Positions 53,101-64,000 of a DNA stretch of 64,000 nucleotides are shown here, piece after piece. Origin of the DNA: Chrysogorgia sp. JL179-B06. Its lineage: Eukaryota > Cnidaria > Anthozoa > Scleralcyonacea > Chrysogorgiidae. The first letter of the stretch is position 1, and every line of letters starts with the position of its first letter. The translations under genes were made by a program, and so were the position numbers. Location of the stretch: assembly GCA_035772405.1 (NCBI GenBank), contig JAYKKM010000070.1, positions 963,001 through 1,027,000 of the forward strand, given 5' to 3'. Under the pieces are notes generated by a model that made no database searches, had not been told where the DNA came from, and saw nothing but the letters and a program-made list of their open reading frames with translations.

Positions 53101-53695
53101 CAATTCACAAACCATAATATACTTGTTTGTTATTTACATGTGGCGACATCATCTGTACACATGCACATAAAATTGCTATATATTTGTATAGTCAAAGCAA
53201 AACAATTACAGTACCTGGATATTTATTATTTTGGTGATTATTCTGTAAAACATTAAATGTTTATTAAATTTTAGCATCATACCAGCTTTCATTGCAACCT
53301 CTCAAGGTCATGAGGATATTTATATGCTGGAGGAGTTGTTGGACTTGGATGGGGGAAACTTCAAAAAGTACATGAACAATGATGGTACAGCAACTTTGTT
53401 TGGTTCTAGTTGTGTGCATGGTAGAGTTGGTCTGGCCTTCGCACATTGGTCCATTTCTTTTGGGAAAGGCACAATTTTGGTAACGGATTTACAAGGTAGT
53501 GTCCTATAATCTGATTTTACATTGTGAAGCTATTTTGTAAGGTTTTGTGTAATTAATAACATTTATTTTAATTGAATACACCTAATCAAGTAGTACATTA
53601 CCGATTAATTCAAGGTTAACATCGGAAAATATCCTCTCTCTTACATAGGCATTGGTTCAAGACTCAGATGTGGAGCTTGCCACAACAGACAAAGG
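47181..53695 (+). CDS. Spliced gene: Cys-rich N-terminus plus alpha-kinase domain
   Basis: Exons that join in phase: 47181-47190, 47337-47446, 48057-48183, 48598-48645, 49299-49423, 49935-50003, 50088-50288, 51896-51954, 52093-52142, 52203-52271, 52336-52594, 52852-52934, 53275-53494, 53649-53695. Exons 2-3 encode two zinc-type modules (CRGKCTQCTCLSYKL...CAECEHVSSKH and GGCSCKVF...CYSCGHDAKIH). Exons 11-13 encode an alpha-kinase: GEDIAEGG (Gly loop), NIVAKCYLEN (Lys), ARKEIQTQMVVRDIANEFG, YMLEELLDLDGGNFKKYMNN, LAFAHWSISFGKGTILVTDL. Alpha-kinases are atypical Ser/Thr kinases (eEF2K, TRPM7, vWKA). A 1-nt shift near 52430 and another in exon 14 suggest decay. The 3' end was not resolved. Confidence 0.6.
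48873..49286. mobile_element. piggyBac-type MITE (TTAA duplication) next to a splice acceptor
   Basis: The ends CTCTTTCCCTACGG (48873) and CCGTAGGGAAAGAG (to 49286) are perfect 14-bp inverted repeats flanked by TTAA at 48869-48872 and 49287-49290, the piggyBac target duplication. It lies 12 bp before the acceptor of the alpha-kinase exon at 49299 and separates that acceptor from its T-rich tract. Confidence 0.8.
49496..49606. repeat. Long near-perfect hairpin
   Basis: Arms of about 45 bp (AGGCTAGGACTGGCCGTTGT... at 49496 and its inverse ending ...GGCCAGTCCAAGCCT at 49606) differ at only a few positions and surround a ~17-bp loop. Lies in an intron of the alpha-kinase gene. Confidence 0.85.
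50289..51895. other. Large intron with G-rich repeat and LINE fragment
   Basis: Three G-tract segments (50480-50560, 50995-51045, 51720-51745) share GGGGGGGCAAAAAAGTTTTACT-like wording and look like parts of one simple element broken by the LINE. No coding exon was recognised. Confidence 0.5.
51049..51722 (-). mobile_element. 5'-truncated LINE, RT C-terminal fragment
   Basis: The minus frame reads GKLERGQRRATRWMLKV, RERLSALELLPLCYNREIKD, FFYKALYGISDLNV and YFNRIAKLWNSVCKVAP, ending CTWSIARDCPC. This tail matches the C-terminus of the LINE at 61.8-63.3 kb in layout (LERVQRR..., RIWN..., C-x2-C). It lacks all catalytic RT motifs. It sits in an intron of the alpha-kinase gene. Confidence 0.75.
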
Positions 53696-54246
53696 GTACT
53701 GAGTAAATATAAACTATAACCACAATGACTACAACGTATTGTGTTATTATTGGTGCAACAAAAGCTTATTGCATGTTAGTTTTATATAGCTATTTTGGAA
53801 TTGGAAACGTTGGGTCAGATGCTATCTCTACATTTATAAATGGTCATAAATGCAATGAGATATGCATAAAGTTGAAGTTGCACGAAACCTACGGTAAGGC
53901 TGTAAGGCACAATTCTACAGTAGTCTATCTACTATCTATTGTATGTAAAAGTTACCAAAATATTGTTTAGGGTATCATCCCAGAGGTTTTTTGGTGGTTC
54001 ATACTTAGCTTGGGTGTTTGATACAGTTACTGTATCATTTGTTTTCAATTGCTGAATTGTACTACATTATTAATTTGTTCTTCCTTTAGACCTCAAGCAA
54101 GTGGTACAAGTACCCTCAAAGAGCAAGTTTACACTGTAATCAGCAAACAGACAAACTATTTGACAATAATACATCTTGGTGACTCGATTAGCCATGATTT
54201 AGCCTGCTGCTGAGCACGCATGGCAATGTACGAGACTATGTTCCAC

Positions 54247-57200
54247 TTACACGTTTGAATCAAGCATGCTCTGTAAAGTTATATATGCATCTTTTGCATT
54301 TTCGAGTGTTATTTCCATAGGCAGGATGAACGATGCTGCTTGACAGAATTCATTTGTAAGGTAATGTGGAATATCATCATGAAAGGCATTTTCATTGGAG
54401 ATAATTTCCAGGTCATCTTCAGCTGCTTCCAATTCAGCTTGACGAAAACCTGCAAGGACATAACAGTTGACTGTTGTTGTTTTGTTTGTTGTCATGTACA
54501 CTGTATATACTATATAGTATATAATAGCTGTGACATTGCCTTGTACAAAACGCAGGTTGGGATTTTGCAGGTTGGCTTTTTGCAAAAATTAAATACCAAC
54601 CTGCATTTTGCACCAGTCCTGCAACATGTAGGAATTTAGTTCATGATCTCTTCTACAGCTAGTGATTTTTATAAACTATTGTTGTTCTGGTATGGTAAAT
54701 TAATAAATTTAAATTATATAAAATTAATAAAAAATATAATAAATTTGTTAGAAGCCAACAATAAGTTAAATACCATATTGATCCGGAAATCGATACAGGT
54801 CCTCAAGTATTCCTTGTGGAGTTAGGCGATCCTTCTGTTTCCGGATTCTGTGTGAATTATGTTCCTCCACAAAGTCAAATACCTCTTTTCTCATTAATGG
54901 CATGTACACAAATTGAAGACATTTTCTATCAAGAGAAAAATTAATGCATAAAATGTGCAACAATGGATATTCATTAATTGTTATTAAAAATTAGTACTGT
55001 ACATAGTCTGTCTGGTTAGAAATTGTAAGGTGGCACCAAATATACCTTTTGAGCAATGTGGGTCAACAATCAACACACAGTAACTACATACTTACTTGTG
55101 CAGCAAATTATTCCTGATCAGATAGCCATCTTGCTCTAATGCCTAATGTAAAATTGTGGTCCATATATTATAACCAATGCAGGTTTGAATGAATTCCAAA
55201 TTGAAAGAACTTACCCTAAATTCAGATTCCCAATATTGTGAATGGTGTTCTCTTCGGTGTCTCCAGTAGCGTTCAATTCTCTACATATGTGAGAGTTTAA
55301 AAAACAGTAAGAGGGCAAGATCTTAATGAAAATAAGGAAATAAACCCAACTCTTGGGGACCAGATTTTGTGTGATTTGAATACTTTTAATAAAGATTATA
55401 GAGGCTTTTAATAGACAATTAGTTATTTTGTAGCACTGCTCATTAAAGCTGCCAAATGCACTAACGGTCCAATGCCAATGCCATTGACCATGTATCTCAC
55501 AAAGTAAATCATTATGTACAGTTCTATTTCTAACATTTACTGGTGATGGATGACTTAATAATGAAGGATGCTTTGTTCTTTGTGTTGTGAGACCATTATT
55601 TGTGAGACCAAATCACCACTGACACATTTGTAGCAGGCTGTAATTTGACAAAATAAGAAAGGCTGACTCCTCTGGAGCACGATTTTAAAACAAATGTCAT
55701 ATGCCCATAATAGTATGGGATGACCCCAGAGAAAAGCTGGTGTTAGATGTATTACTAATTGGTGCAGGCATAAGTATAACAGTGACATGCCTCAAGTCCG
55801 GGGTAATACTGCAATACCTGGTTACTCATTGACCCTCCATAAACATGACTTTTTGTTCCTGCAGTGGAGTCAATACCATTTCGCCTCAAATACATTTGAC
55901 AAGCAGCAAGTAAACCATTTTCAGTACCCCCATCAGACCTTGTCATGGCAGGAACAACTATAACAAATTGAAAATAATGGTGTGGTTTAAAATACAATAC
56001 CAACTATAGAAACTGATTAGTTTCTTACATATTTAATAAATATATACATACTGTACTGTGGTGCAGTACCTTTAGATGTCTTGACAAAATCATAGAAATA
56101 TCTTGCAATATATGCTGGATCATTGTTGGTTACATCTACTCTACACCAAAGGGCTTTATCTTATCATGACCATCTACATGCCATATCCAGTTGCTCCCCT
56201 TGAAAAAACAAGTATAACAGTTAACATAATTAAACTCTTTTAAAAGGAAATTAGTCCCTTATCTTTAAATGATTTTTTGTCTCCTAAATTTTCCAGCTTC
56301 ATTATAAACCATGCAAGTGAAATGTGCATGTCAAAGGATTTAAACCTTCCAAGTCACACTAACAACAAAACCAATAGAATTTCTACACTGGTACATTACT
56401 AGGTGGACAAAAAATTGTTGGATCATGTTTTACACATGTGCAAGATAAGTTTTTACCTTGGCGATCATGGTATTAATTACAAATAACTATAGCGTGACTT
56501 TTCTGGAAATAAGCAATTACTCTGCCTTTGAGACTCTTACCAATCTTCCCTACAGTGTGGGCAATTAAATCCCTAATTTTTCTCAAGTTGTGCTATTACT
56601 GTCGTATAATAATAGGTTGTAGCATGTGTGTTGATTTACTCCAACAATCACACACTTCATCAAAAAGTACACAGCACAATATTACTACTAAGACATAATC
56701 CCTTCTCTTCAACACAACATATAACATGACTTGATAGACATCATCCCTAGTGAGAGGACATTGTTCATGTTGCAATATGCATAATTATTATAAAATTAGT
56801 ATAATCTGAAATATCTGTTTTAATCCTATTAAAAAGAAAGAATTTAATATAATATATTATAAACCTTTTCACAAGAAGATCATGTCGAAGACGCTGTTGC
56901 ATGTGACGGTATCCAATCATTTGCCCAGCCCCTCTATTTTCAATCCTAATTTAAGAAGATAAATACAATTACTCAAATTATTGAAACCACCCATATAAAA
57001 TAATAATTTGTGGCTGGATGAGAATTCAACAGTATCAAGTGGACCAATCATATTCCAGCAAATTATGACTCATTACATTTATACTGAACGTATTACCTTG
57101 TTATTTATTTGTATTTTATCAATATACAGTTATTTATATACAGTATTTTATCAATATACAGTAAACAACTATAAAATTATCACTATAAAACAGCCACTAT

Positions 57201-57684
57201 CTAGAAATATACCTGAACAGCATTGATAACTTCTCGTGGGACAATTGTATTATCATGTCTCTTGATTTTCATACTCAAAAGACGTCGTTTCAATGTTGCT
57301 AGACTATAGTATATTTTAATATAAAACAATAAAAACATTAGACAATGTTAAATAATTGATTACCAAACATTTCATAATATTCCATTTTAATATAATAATA
57401 TACCAGACTATAACAATGCACATTAAAATATCATAGATTACGTACCTCCAGGTACAACCAAATTCGTCAGCCAGGTAAAGCAAAATAACCTTGTTCGTTT
57501 TCAACTTCTTTACCATGTCTTTTATTCGAAGATACATCACTATTATATTTATAGCAAACAAATTAATGCATAAAAGTCTGTTAAAAACCTTCTCAAAAGT
57601 TAAATAATCAATAAAGAATTAAGTCAAACCTCTGCTAACATCACGAGGAAGTTCCACTTCTAATTCATCTTCTCCGTCCGCCAT
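54247..57684 (-). CDS. Spliced rve-type integrase/transposase gene (partly decayed)
   Basis: Minus-strand exons: 57684-57630 (MADGEDELEVELPRDVSR), 57539-57446, 57303-57213 (TLKRRLLSMKIKRHDNT), 56945-56865 (GQMIGYRHMQQRLRHD), 56198-56070, 55957-55818, 55280-55215, 55142-55096, 54925-54774, 54449-54247. The last six join in phase. The core is SNWIWHVDGHDKIKPFG, PAMTRSDGGTENGLLAAC, HVYGGSMSNQ, RIERYWRHRREHH, i.e. Asp...Asp...Glu as in integrase-core transposases of cnidarians and fishes. The tail is FVYMPLMRKEVFDFVEEHN and GILEDLYRFPDQYG. A deletion in the 56198-56070 exon follows KPFG and removes residues after the first Asp region. A shift before 56945 is needed. It is probably the transposase of the 12.5-kb element. 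Confidence 0.65.
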
Positions 57685-57771
57685 GTTTGTTAGAGAGTTT
57701 GAGCCAAACTCGTACCCACGCTCTTTGCTGCTCGGCGAGCAGTAAAGAGCCCGAGTACGAGCGCGGTATTT

Positions 57772-58302
57772 TGAGCCTCCTCGGCTAACGTGTTTGGCGA
57801 AAGCAAAAGTCAATTAAATATTAGCAAAAGCAAAACTAATTAAATTATGTTTTGCTTTCGCCAAACGCCATTATGCGTTTGCTTTCGCCAAACCGAGTTT
57901 ATATTTCACCAAACGCCATAATATATGCTTTTGCTTTCGTCCAACTGCATTTATCTTTCGCCAAACGCTATTTATCTTTCGCCAAACCTTACCGAGTTTA
58001 TATTTGATTTCGCGAAACGCCATTATGATTTTGCTTTCGCTAAACGCTATTTATATTTCGCCAAACGGCATTATGCTTTTGCTTTCGCCAAACCGAGTTT
58101 ATCTTTCGCCAAACAGTGTTCTACTTTCGCCAAACAGAGTTTATCTTTCGCCAAACAGTGTTTTACTTTCGCTAAATAGAGTTTTATTTTCGCCAAACAG
58201 TGTTTTACTTTCGTCAAATAGAGTTTTACTTTCGCCAAACAGTATTTATCTTTCGCCAAACAGAGTTTTATTTCAATGAGTGAGCCTCCTCGGCTTCCAT
58301 AA
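57772..58302. repeat. Right terminal array, inverted TTTCGCCAAA units
   Basis: The same unit as the left array, in opposite orientation (CTTTCGCCAAAC with TTTATCTTT or GCATTATGCTTTTG spacers), more than 20 copies. Both edges carry GAGCCTCCTCGGC (57772-57787 and about 58285-58298). The inner copy lies 90-100 bp upstream of the integrase start, so part of the array may act as its promoter region. Confidence 0.95.
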
Positions 58303-59391
58303 AATAGCGATTGTTTTAAGTTACATTAAATCTGTAAGTTTATGCATTTTTAATATCTTCAGCTTACGTTTTTTCTGCGAATATGTAAAAATGGTGACAC
58401 ATACAACCGATAATATCGAAAGTTTCGATATTTCCGGTATCTGAGAATTAGAATATCGAATATTCGGTATTTCAAAAATACCGGTATTTCCCGAAATATC
58501 GATATACCGCATCAGCCTACACTCACCTAAATAATACCTCGGTTTTATCGGACCGCTTTAGTTCTGTATACACATTATACAGTACTTTGGTACAGAAAAT
58601 CAGACTGATGCGACAATTCGCAGTGCTATATCAAATTTTTATCAAGTCATTGTGTCCATATATACAATCACATTCCTTATTCTTCTAGAATCGTATCTAC
58701 GTCTATTTACATGTACATTTCCGTCAGTTAACCCTTTCTGATATACTAGCTAATTTGCCCTCTTCCTGTCGGCTTTCCATTAGTCGTTAGAACACATATA
58801 TAAGTTATATCTACCTCAAATTGCCTGGACTGATTAGTGGTGTGATATCACCTGTTAGTTGCATGTGCAAGTTCATTCGAATTCCGAACATCCGAATTAC
58901 AAATACCAATTTGCGAAGATGACTCGGACCAGTACCTCACGGTCGCCTCAACTGCGAATATCCCATAGAGCCACGATCGGTCCAATGCTCACAGACACTT
59001 GCTTCGCACGCACTGGTCAGCGATGAACTTCATTACAAAACTGTGGGTCAGTGGATTGCGTGTGGAGGAACTGAGTAACTGCGGTTTGTCCTTAAAACCA
59101 CTTACCTCCTCTCTCATGCGCATCAAACTTTCAGCAAATGGCCTCCAACGCATACGACTCTTCAATGACTCGATTGTTGTGCATTCGAGAAATGAGCTTC
59201 ACTCTGCAGCCATAGCCGGAGCGCCCGCCGTTAAACATGTAAGTATTCCCCTATCGTACGCTCACTATGCGATGTCCATGCTTTCGCTTGGCCCATCTAA
59301 GCCGTTTCTTTCTCCCATTCTCCCATTTGCGGACAAAAGGCCGACTTCGGCTTTTGTCCACGGCCATTTCATTTTATTATCAATTTTCTAA
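58303..59391. other. Spacer with less AT-rich segment
   Basis: Near 58400-58510 there are repeated TATCGAAA/TTTCGATA/CCGGTATTT words that form imperfect palindromes. A plus frame at 59000-59240 (LSNCGLSLKPLTSSLMRIKL) ends at a GTAAGT donor and could be a host or transposon exon, but no domain is recognised. Confidence 0.4.
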
Positions 59392-62300
59392 AATACAACC
59401 CACTAAATTTTGTATTAAATGTATAAGTTATTTTTCACAGGGTGAATTTATTGATTCCCATGTGTGTCGAACTAATTTAACCTGTCAAAAATGTTATAAA
59501 AATAATTTATGCCCTAGGGATACAACAAAGATTCAATGTTCTAATTGTAATATATTGTTTTATAATCAAACATGTTATTTAAACCATTTAACCCATAAAA
59601 TTTTTAAGCCTTCTCAAAAAAATTATTCACGTTTAACTCCTTGTCAATATATGTTTTTTTGTGAAACATGTTATAAAATATGTTGTAGATTTTATTTTAT
59701 TCAACGGGATAAAAGTGTAAAACATGATTGTTCTAAAAGATTTTGTTATCATTGTAAAAGTTATCAGAAAAAGACGCATTATTGTTTTATGAAAACACTA
59801 TCTATTCCAAAAAATAAAAAACAACCACCAACATTATTTTTTTCGATTTTGAAACAAAAGTAGATGACAATAAAATGTTAGTTCCTTTTTATTGCATAGT
59901 ACAAAAAGTATGCATGCACTGTCAAGATATCCCGTTTAAAAAACAACAAATCCCATTGATAATAAAACAATCGTGTTTTATTGATGAAAATATTGAAGCT
60001 GTTAGTTGTTGCGGGTATAGACAATTTCTTTTTGATAATGATAATAGCGATGTTGTTGAAGATTTATGTAGTTTTATATTGGAACAAGAGGATTCTGTTT
60101 GGATTGTGCATAATGGGGGGAGATTTGATACAATTTTTATTTTTAAATATTTATTAGAAAAATTAAAAATTATTCCAAAAACTATTATGAATGGTACTAA
60201 AATAATGAGTTTAGAAATATGTGAAAAGAATATTGTATTTTTAGATAGTTATTTTTTTTAACTATGCGCTTAGCTGCTATTCCTAAATGTATGGGTCTTC
60301 TCGAAGATGAAAAAGGCTTTCACCCCTATAGATTTACTGATTTAAAGTATAGAGGGGATATGATTGATAGGGAATATTTTGATATAGATAATATGAGTGA
60401 TAAAGATAAATTTGAAAAATGGTATAATGAAAAAGAAAAAAGTATATATATTTTTCGAGATGAAATATATTATTATTGTTGTGAGGATGTGAATATTTTA
60501 AGAAAAGGGTGTGTAAAATTTTCATCCATGATAAATTCGACTGCTTGTGTAGCACCTTTTTATGAAAAAAATTGTATGACTATTGCAAGTTTAGCATTAA
60601 AAATATTTCGACAAAACTTTTTAAAAGAAAAATGTGTAGGGATAATTCCTGCAGGAGGTTTCGATGCAATGTAAATCAAAGTTTAATAGCGTTTTGTTGG
60701 TTGTATGAAATTAATAAATATTTATCAGGACGATTAGAATATAAAGGTTCTGCTCAAGGAGAAAACAAAATATTAGGACGGTTTGTTGATGGCTTTTATG
60801 ATAATACAGTTTATCAATTTCACGGATGTTTTTTTCATGGATGTTCTCCTTGTTTTGAAAAATATGAAATGAATACTTTAGTGAATGAAAAATTTGGTAC
60901 ATTATGTACGAAAACTCAACGTTTTACAAATGAATTGTTAAATGCTGGATATAAAGTTGTTGAAAAATGGGAATGTGAATTTTTAAATGAAAAAAAATAT
61001 AGTTGTAGTGATATTATTGAATTGAAACAAAAATGTTTTGGATATACAATATTAAATCCCCGTGATGGATTATATGGTGGCCGAACTTCTTCTATATGTT
61101 TATTTAGAGAGATAAAACAAAATGAACAAATTAATTATGTAGACTTTACATCTCTATATCCTTTTGTTCAAAAAGAATTTGTTTTCCCGGTTGGACACCC
61201 TAAAATTTTCGTTAATGAAGAGTGTGAGAATATAAATATAAAAGATATTTTCGGTTTGATTAAATGTTGTATATTACCCCCCGCAAAATCTTTTATTTGG
61301 TGTTTTACCCGTCAGAGTAGCTGGAAAATTATTATTTCCTTTATGTAATCAGTGTGCTATCGATAAATGTGATAAATGTGTTTATAGGGGGTATGGCCCA
61401 GTGTTGAAATTAATAAAGCTGTTAAGGGATATAAAATAATTCAAACCTATCAGATTTATCATTATGATCGGCAAGAAAAAATCTTTGTTGATTATGTAAA
61501 CGATTTTTTAAAACTAAAACAAGAGGCGTCAGGTTTACCTATTGAATGTTATAATAGTGATGGTAGTAAAAATACAATTAAAATTAACCAGTATTGTAAA
61601 GATTATTTGAATCATGAACATATTAGTTCAGATAAAGATAAAATAGAAAAAAATCCCGGTTTAAGAACTATAGCAAAAACATTATTAAATTCCTTGTGGG
61701 GTAAATTTGCACAAAATGAAAATAACACGCAAGTTGCTTTTTTAAATGATTATGAGGAATTATTAGTTTTAGCTAACGATAGGAGTAAAAAATTAACGTC
61801 TTTAGATTTTATTAATGATACTCTTTTACGTTGTACATATGAATTTGAATTTGAATTTGAATTTATTAACTTCGCCAAATACAAAATACATACATAATAA
61901 AGAAAATAAAATACAAAGTGACAAACGTTGGCAGGGACACCGCAACAGCATTTGCCAATTACTGCGGGCCCGAAACACCTAGAACTAAATATTAAAATTG
62001 AAAAATATGGACTAAGGGTTCGAATTAATAACAACAAGTTAATGATCTTGACACGTTACGAGCAACATTACACGAAGGACAGATTGATTTCCATGAGCGA
62101 GGGTCTTCAGGGTCATAATTAGATACAAGTGCATTTTTGTAGTATCTAATCAAAATCGATTTAAAAAAAACAAGTTCGCAAGAAAATGAGAACTGAAGAT
62201 CATTGACCAGGGCATTCCAGATTCGAGTCGTTCTATTAAAAAAGGATCTTTGAAACGTTACAGTTTTACATTTTCGCGTCAGAAACTGAATAACATTAGG

Positions 62301-63799
62301 GTTATTGTTTCTAGTTGCCCTCGTTGACCGGATAGTTGGGAGTACGTCAAAATTAACATTTATTATGCCCGTAATGGCTTTAAAGAGAAAGACAAGATCC
62401 ATGTATTCATGCCAATAGGTTATAGGGAGGAGATTCAGTTTAATCAATCTAGCTTTATACGATTCCTGGCAGCGAAAAGGTAGATTCAGTATATATTTTG
62501 TAGATCGTCGCTGGACTCTTTCCAACTTTCGGATCAGTTCCTTTGATTGGGGCGCCCACACTTGTGATGCGTAGCCAAGATGAGATCTGACTAACGCAAG
62601 ATAGATGGAGCGTCTCACTGATGTACTGATGATGAATCTTGTGTTACGTCGCACATATCCCAACATCCTGTTTGATTTCGAGCTTTGCTCTGAGACCTGT
62701 TTCACCCATGACAAGTTATTTGAGATGAAGACCCCAAGGTCTTTTTCTACAGTGGTAATGTCAAGGGGAGTGCCATGCATATGATAGTCAGCAACAACTG
62801 GCTTAGATTTTCGCGTGATCCGCTGCGCCTTGCATTTATCCTTATTAAAGATCAAGTCTATGGAGGTTGAGCAAGAGGCGAGGTTATGCAGGTCTTCCTG
62901 CAGCAATTGTGCATCTCTTGGCAACTTTATGGTGTTGTAAATCTTTATATCATCCGCAAAGGCGGCTACTTCACTTGAATGCACAGCATCGGGAAGAGAG
63001 TTGACGTACAATAGGAACAGCACAGGTCCTAAAATTGAACCTTGTGGCACACCTGATGTAACTGGCAGTGCCTGAGATGTTGCGCCAAGAGCTGTTACTT
63101 TCTGTAGGCGGTTGCATAGGTACGACTCAAACCAATCCAACAGCCTCCCACCAAACCCATAGAAACGCAGTCGTCTAAGCAGTTTAGGATGACTCACTTT
63201 GTCGAAAGCTTTCGACATGTCGAGATAGACTGTATCGATGTGACTGTATAATGTAGATGAAGCTACAGTAGCTTTAAAAACGGGTAATATTATTATCGCA
63301 TGTTTTGTTACAGCTTATGCGCGTCTACAGTTATATGATGTAATTGAAAAATTAGGAAAACATGTTTTATATTTTGATACCGATTCGATTATTTATGTGT
63401 GTGATGAAAATACTTGTTCGATTAAAACCGGTAATTATTTAGGAGAATTAACCAATGAATTAAAAGAAAATGAATGGATTACTCGATTTTGTTCAACAGG
63501 TCCTAAATGTATTCTTATATTACTAATTTAAACGAAGAAGTAGTTCATGTAAAAGGATTTTCGTTAAAAATAAAGCGAAAGATATCTTAAATTTTAAAAC
63601 ATTAAATAAATGTGTTGAAGATAAAGATCAAATCATTACAATTAGATATGAAAATAAAATATGTAAAGATAAATTAAATAATATTTTTATTAATACTGAA
63701 ATTAAAAAATTTTCATTTACTTTTAATAAACGTATTGTTAAAGATAATTTTACTACAATCCCCTACGGATATTTAGAAGAAGAAGAAATGGACACATAG
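59392..63799 (+). pseudogene. Second protein-primed DNA polymerase B (AT-rich Polinton-like lineage), broken
   Basis: Plus strand. A Cys-rich N-terminal part (CIKCISYF, CQKCYKNNLC, CSNCNILFYNQTC, FCYHCKSYQKKTHYC) leads to FDFET (Exo I, after a T-run indel near 59840), WIVHNGGRFDTIFIF (Exo II), YYYCCEDVNILRKG (Exo III), NYVDFTSLYPF (motif A, 61.14 kb), AKTLLNSLWGKFAQ (motif B, 61.69 kb) and, beyond the inserted [17 protein letters not shown] (motif C, 63.38 kb), ending TFNKRIVKDNFTTIPYGYL. The stop is at 63797-63799. The upstream N-terminus is missing. At least five frame changes occur. Codon use is far more AT-rich than in the Polinton at 24-41 kb, so it is a distinct lineage. Confidence 0.85.
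61842..63265 (-). mobile_element. 5'-truncated CR1/L2-like LINE inserted in PolB
   Basis: A 397-residue minus frame (to 62025) carries late RT motifs: LDMSKAFDKVSHPKLLRRLR, SGVPQGSILGPVLFLLYVN, AAFADDIKIYN (FADD), EKDLGVFISNNLSW and LERVQRRSTKYIL. It ends in a Cys-x2-Cys tail. The 3' end passes into an AATTCA-type hexamer repeat at 61842-61865 (GAATTT units), the usual LINE microsatellite tail. The 5' end is truncated at about 63265, where PolB coding resumes. The frame is uninterrupted, so the insertion is probably recent compared with the PolB decay. Confidence 0.85.
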
Positions 63800-63810
63800 A
63801 CTCGTTTTTT

Positions 63811-64000
63811 TTAACATTTTTTTTTAATTAATGTTTGTGTTTTCTCAAAATATAAAAATTCTTCCCCCTTGGTGTCTACATAATCCCACACCTTGTATTC
63901 ATTATCTTGTTCATTGTCACTTTCGCTAAAGCCGTATTTATTGATAATTTTATAAATATTGTCATTGTTGTTTTGGGGAGGGTTAAATACCCCCTCACAT
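63811..64000 (-). CDS. Partial AT-rich ORF at right edge, unknown
   Basis: An open minus frame enters from beyond the window and ends at a TAA at 63813-63811 after 62 visible codons (VFNPPQNNNDNIYKIINKYG, FSESDNEQDNEYKVWDYVD). Hydrophilic and AT-rich like the adjoining PolB and convergent with it, 11 bp apart. It is probably the next gene of the same element. No domain seen. Confidence 0.5.
   Translation of the reverse strand, partial: CEGVFNPPQNNNDNIYKIINKYGFSESDNEQDNEYKVWDYVDTKGEEFLYFEKTQTLIKKKC

Larger units (their letters stand above)
45757..58302. mobile_element. 12.5-kb transposon with repeat-array inverted termini, integrase and alpha-kinase genes
   Basis: The left end starts TATGGAAGCCGAGGAGGCTC (45755-45774). 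The right end, read on the minus strand, starts with the same TATGGAAGCCGAGGAGGCTC (58302 downward). Both continue ACTCAT-GAAATAAAACTC and then enter long arrays of GTTTGGCGAAAG-type units. Between the arrays lie two convergent, multi-exon genes: a rve-type integrase (minus) starting 100 bp inside the right array and an alpha-kinase gene (plus) on the left side. No matching target duplication was found in the flanks (GCTAGT and AAATAG). The integrase family resembles IS3-like eukaryotic transposons, which is inference. Confidence 0.7.

Noticed and set aside
57925..58279. Similar repetitive ORFs at the right array
   Set aside because: Same repeat-array artefact as on the left side.
45740..58312. 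Target-site duplication for the 12.5-kb element
   Set aside because: Flanks compared at several offsets (GCTAGT/AAATAG and shifts) do not match; none is claimed.

Overview
The window reads as a repeat-rich, AT-rich stretch of an invertebrate animal nuclear genome. Spliced genes with GT-AG introns, tRNA-derived SINE pieces, microsatellites and several eukaryote-only transposon classes rule out a prokaryote. The mix of Polinton, Helentron, Penelope, piggyBac, CR1/L2-like LINEs, HIRAN-domain ORFs and integrase-like transposons suits a cnidarian or sponge, but the species cannot be fixed from sequence alone. No clearly single-copy host gene is seen. Almost everything recognisable is mobile DNA, much of it nested.

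Layout. Positions 1-13,100 are mostly non-coding, with a partial CENP-B/pogo-type DNA-binding ORF at the left edge, a HIRAN-domain ORF, tRNA-like SINE pieces, a Harbinger-type MITE and a PHD-finger exon. Positions 13,140-15,490 hold a broken Penelope-like reverse transcriptase (minus). Positions 16,020-19,760 hold a broken piggyBac transposase gene (minus), split by a 5'-truncated LINE ending in a (TCTA)n tail. Positions 20,752-44,051 are a Helentron (minus strand: OTU protease with a 2A peptide, HUH Rep, PIF1 helicase, EEP endonuclease). A complete 16.4-kb Polinton/Maverick (24,338-40,780) sits inside its Rep gene, with terminal inverted repeats and a 6-bp target duplication.

The Polinton carries the usual virus-like set: protein-primed DNA polymerase B (with introns), chromodomain integrase, packaging ATPase, adenain-type protease, major and minor capsid proteins and pVI-like/core proteins. 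It also carries accessory genes: GRF zinc-finger protein, bZIP-like protein, an LRR type-I membrane protein, a Bcl-2-like protein and several small ORFs with their own TATA boxes. Many core genes have frameshifts, stops or deletions, so this copy looks dead. The ATPase, penton-like protein and most accessory genes are still open.

Positions 45,757-58,302 look like one 12.5-kb transposon. Its ends are inverted arrays of a TTTGGCGAAA-centred repeat. Inside are two convergent spliced genes: a rve-type integrase/transposase (minus) and a cysteine-rich alpha-kinase protein (plus). This is the least familiar arrangement in the window. Positions 59,392-63,799 hold a second, very AT-rich protein-primed PolB from a different Polinton-like lineage, interrupted by another LINE. 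A partial ORF reaches the right edge on the minus strand.
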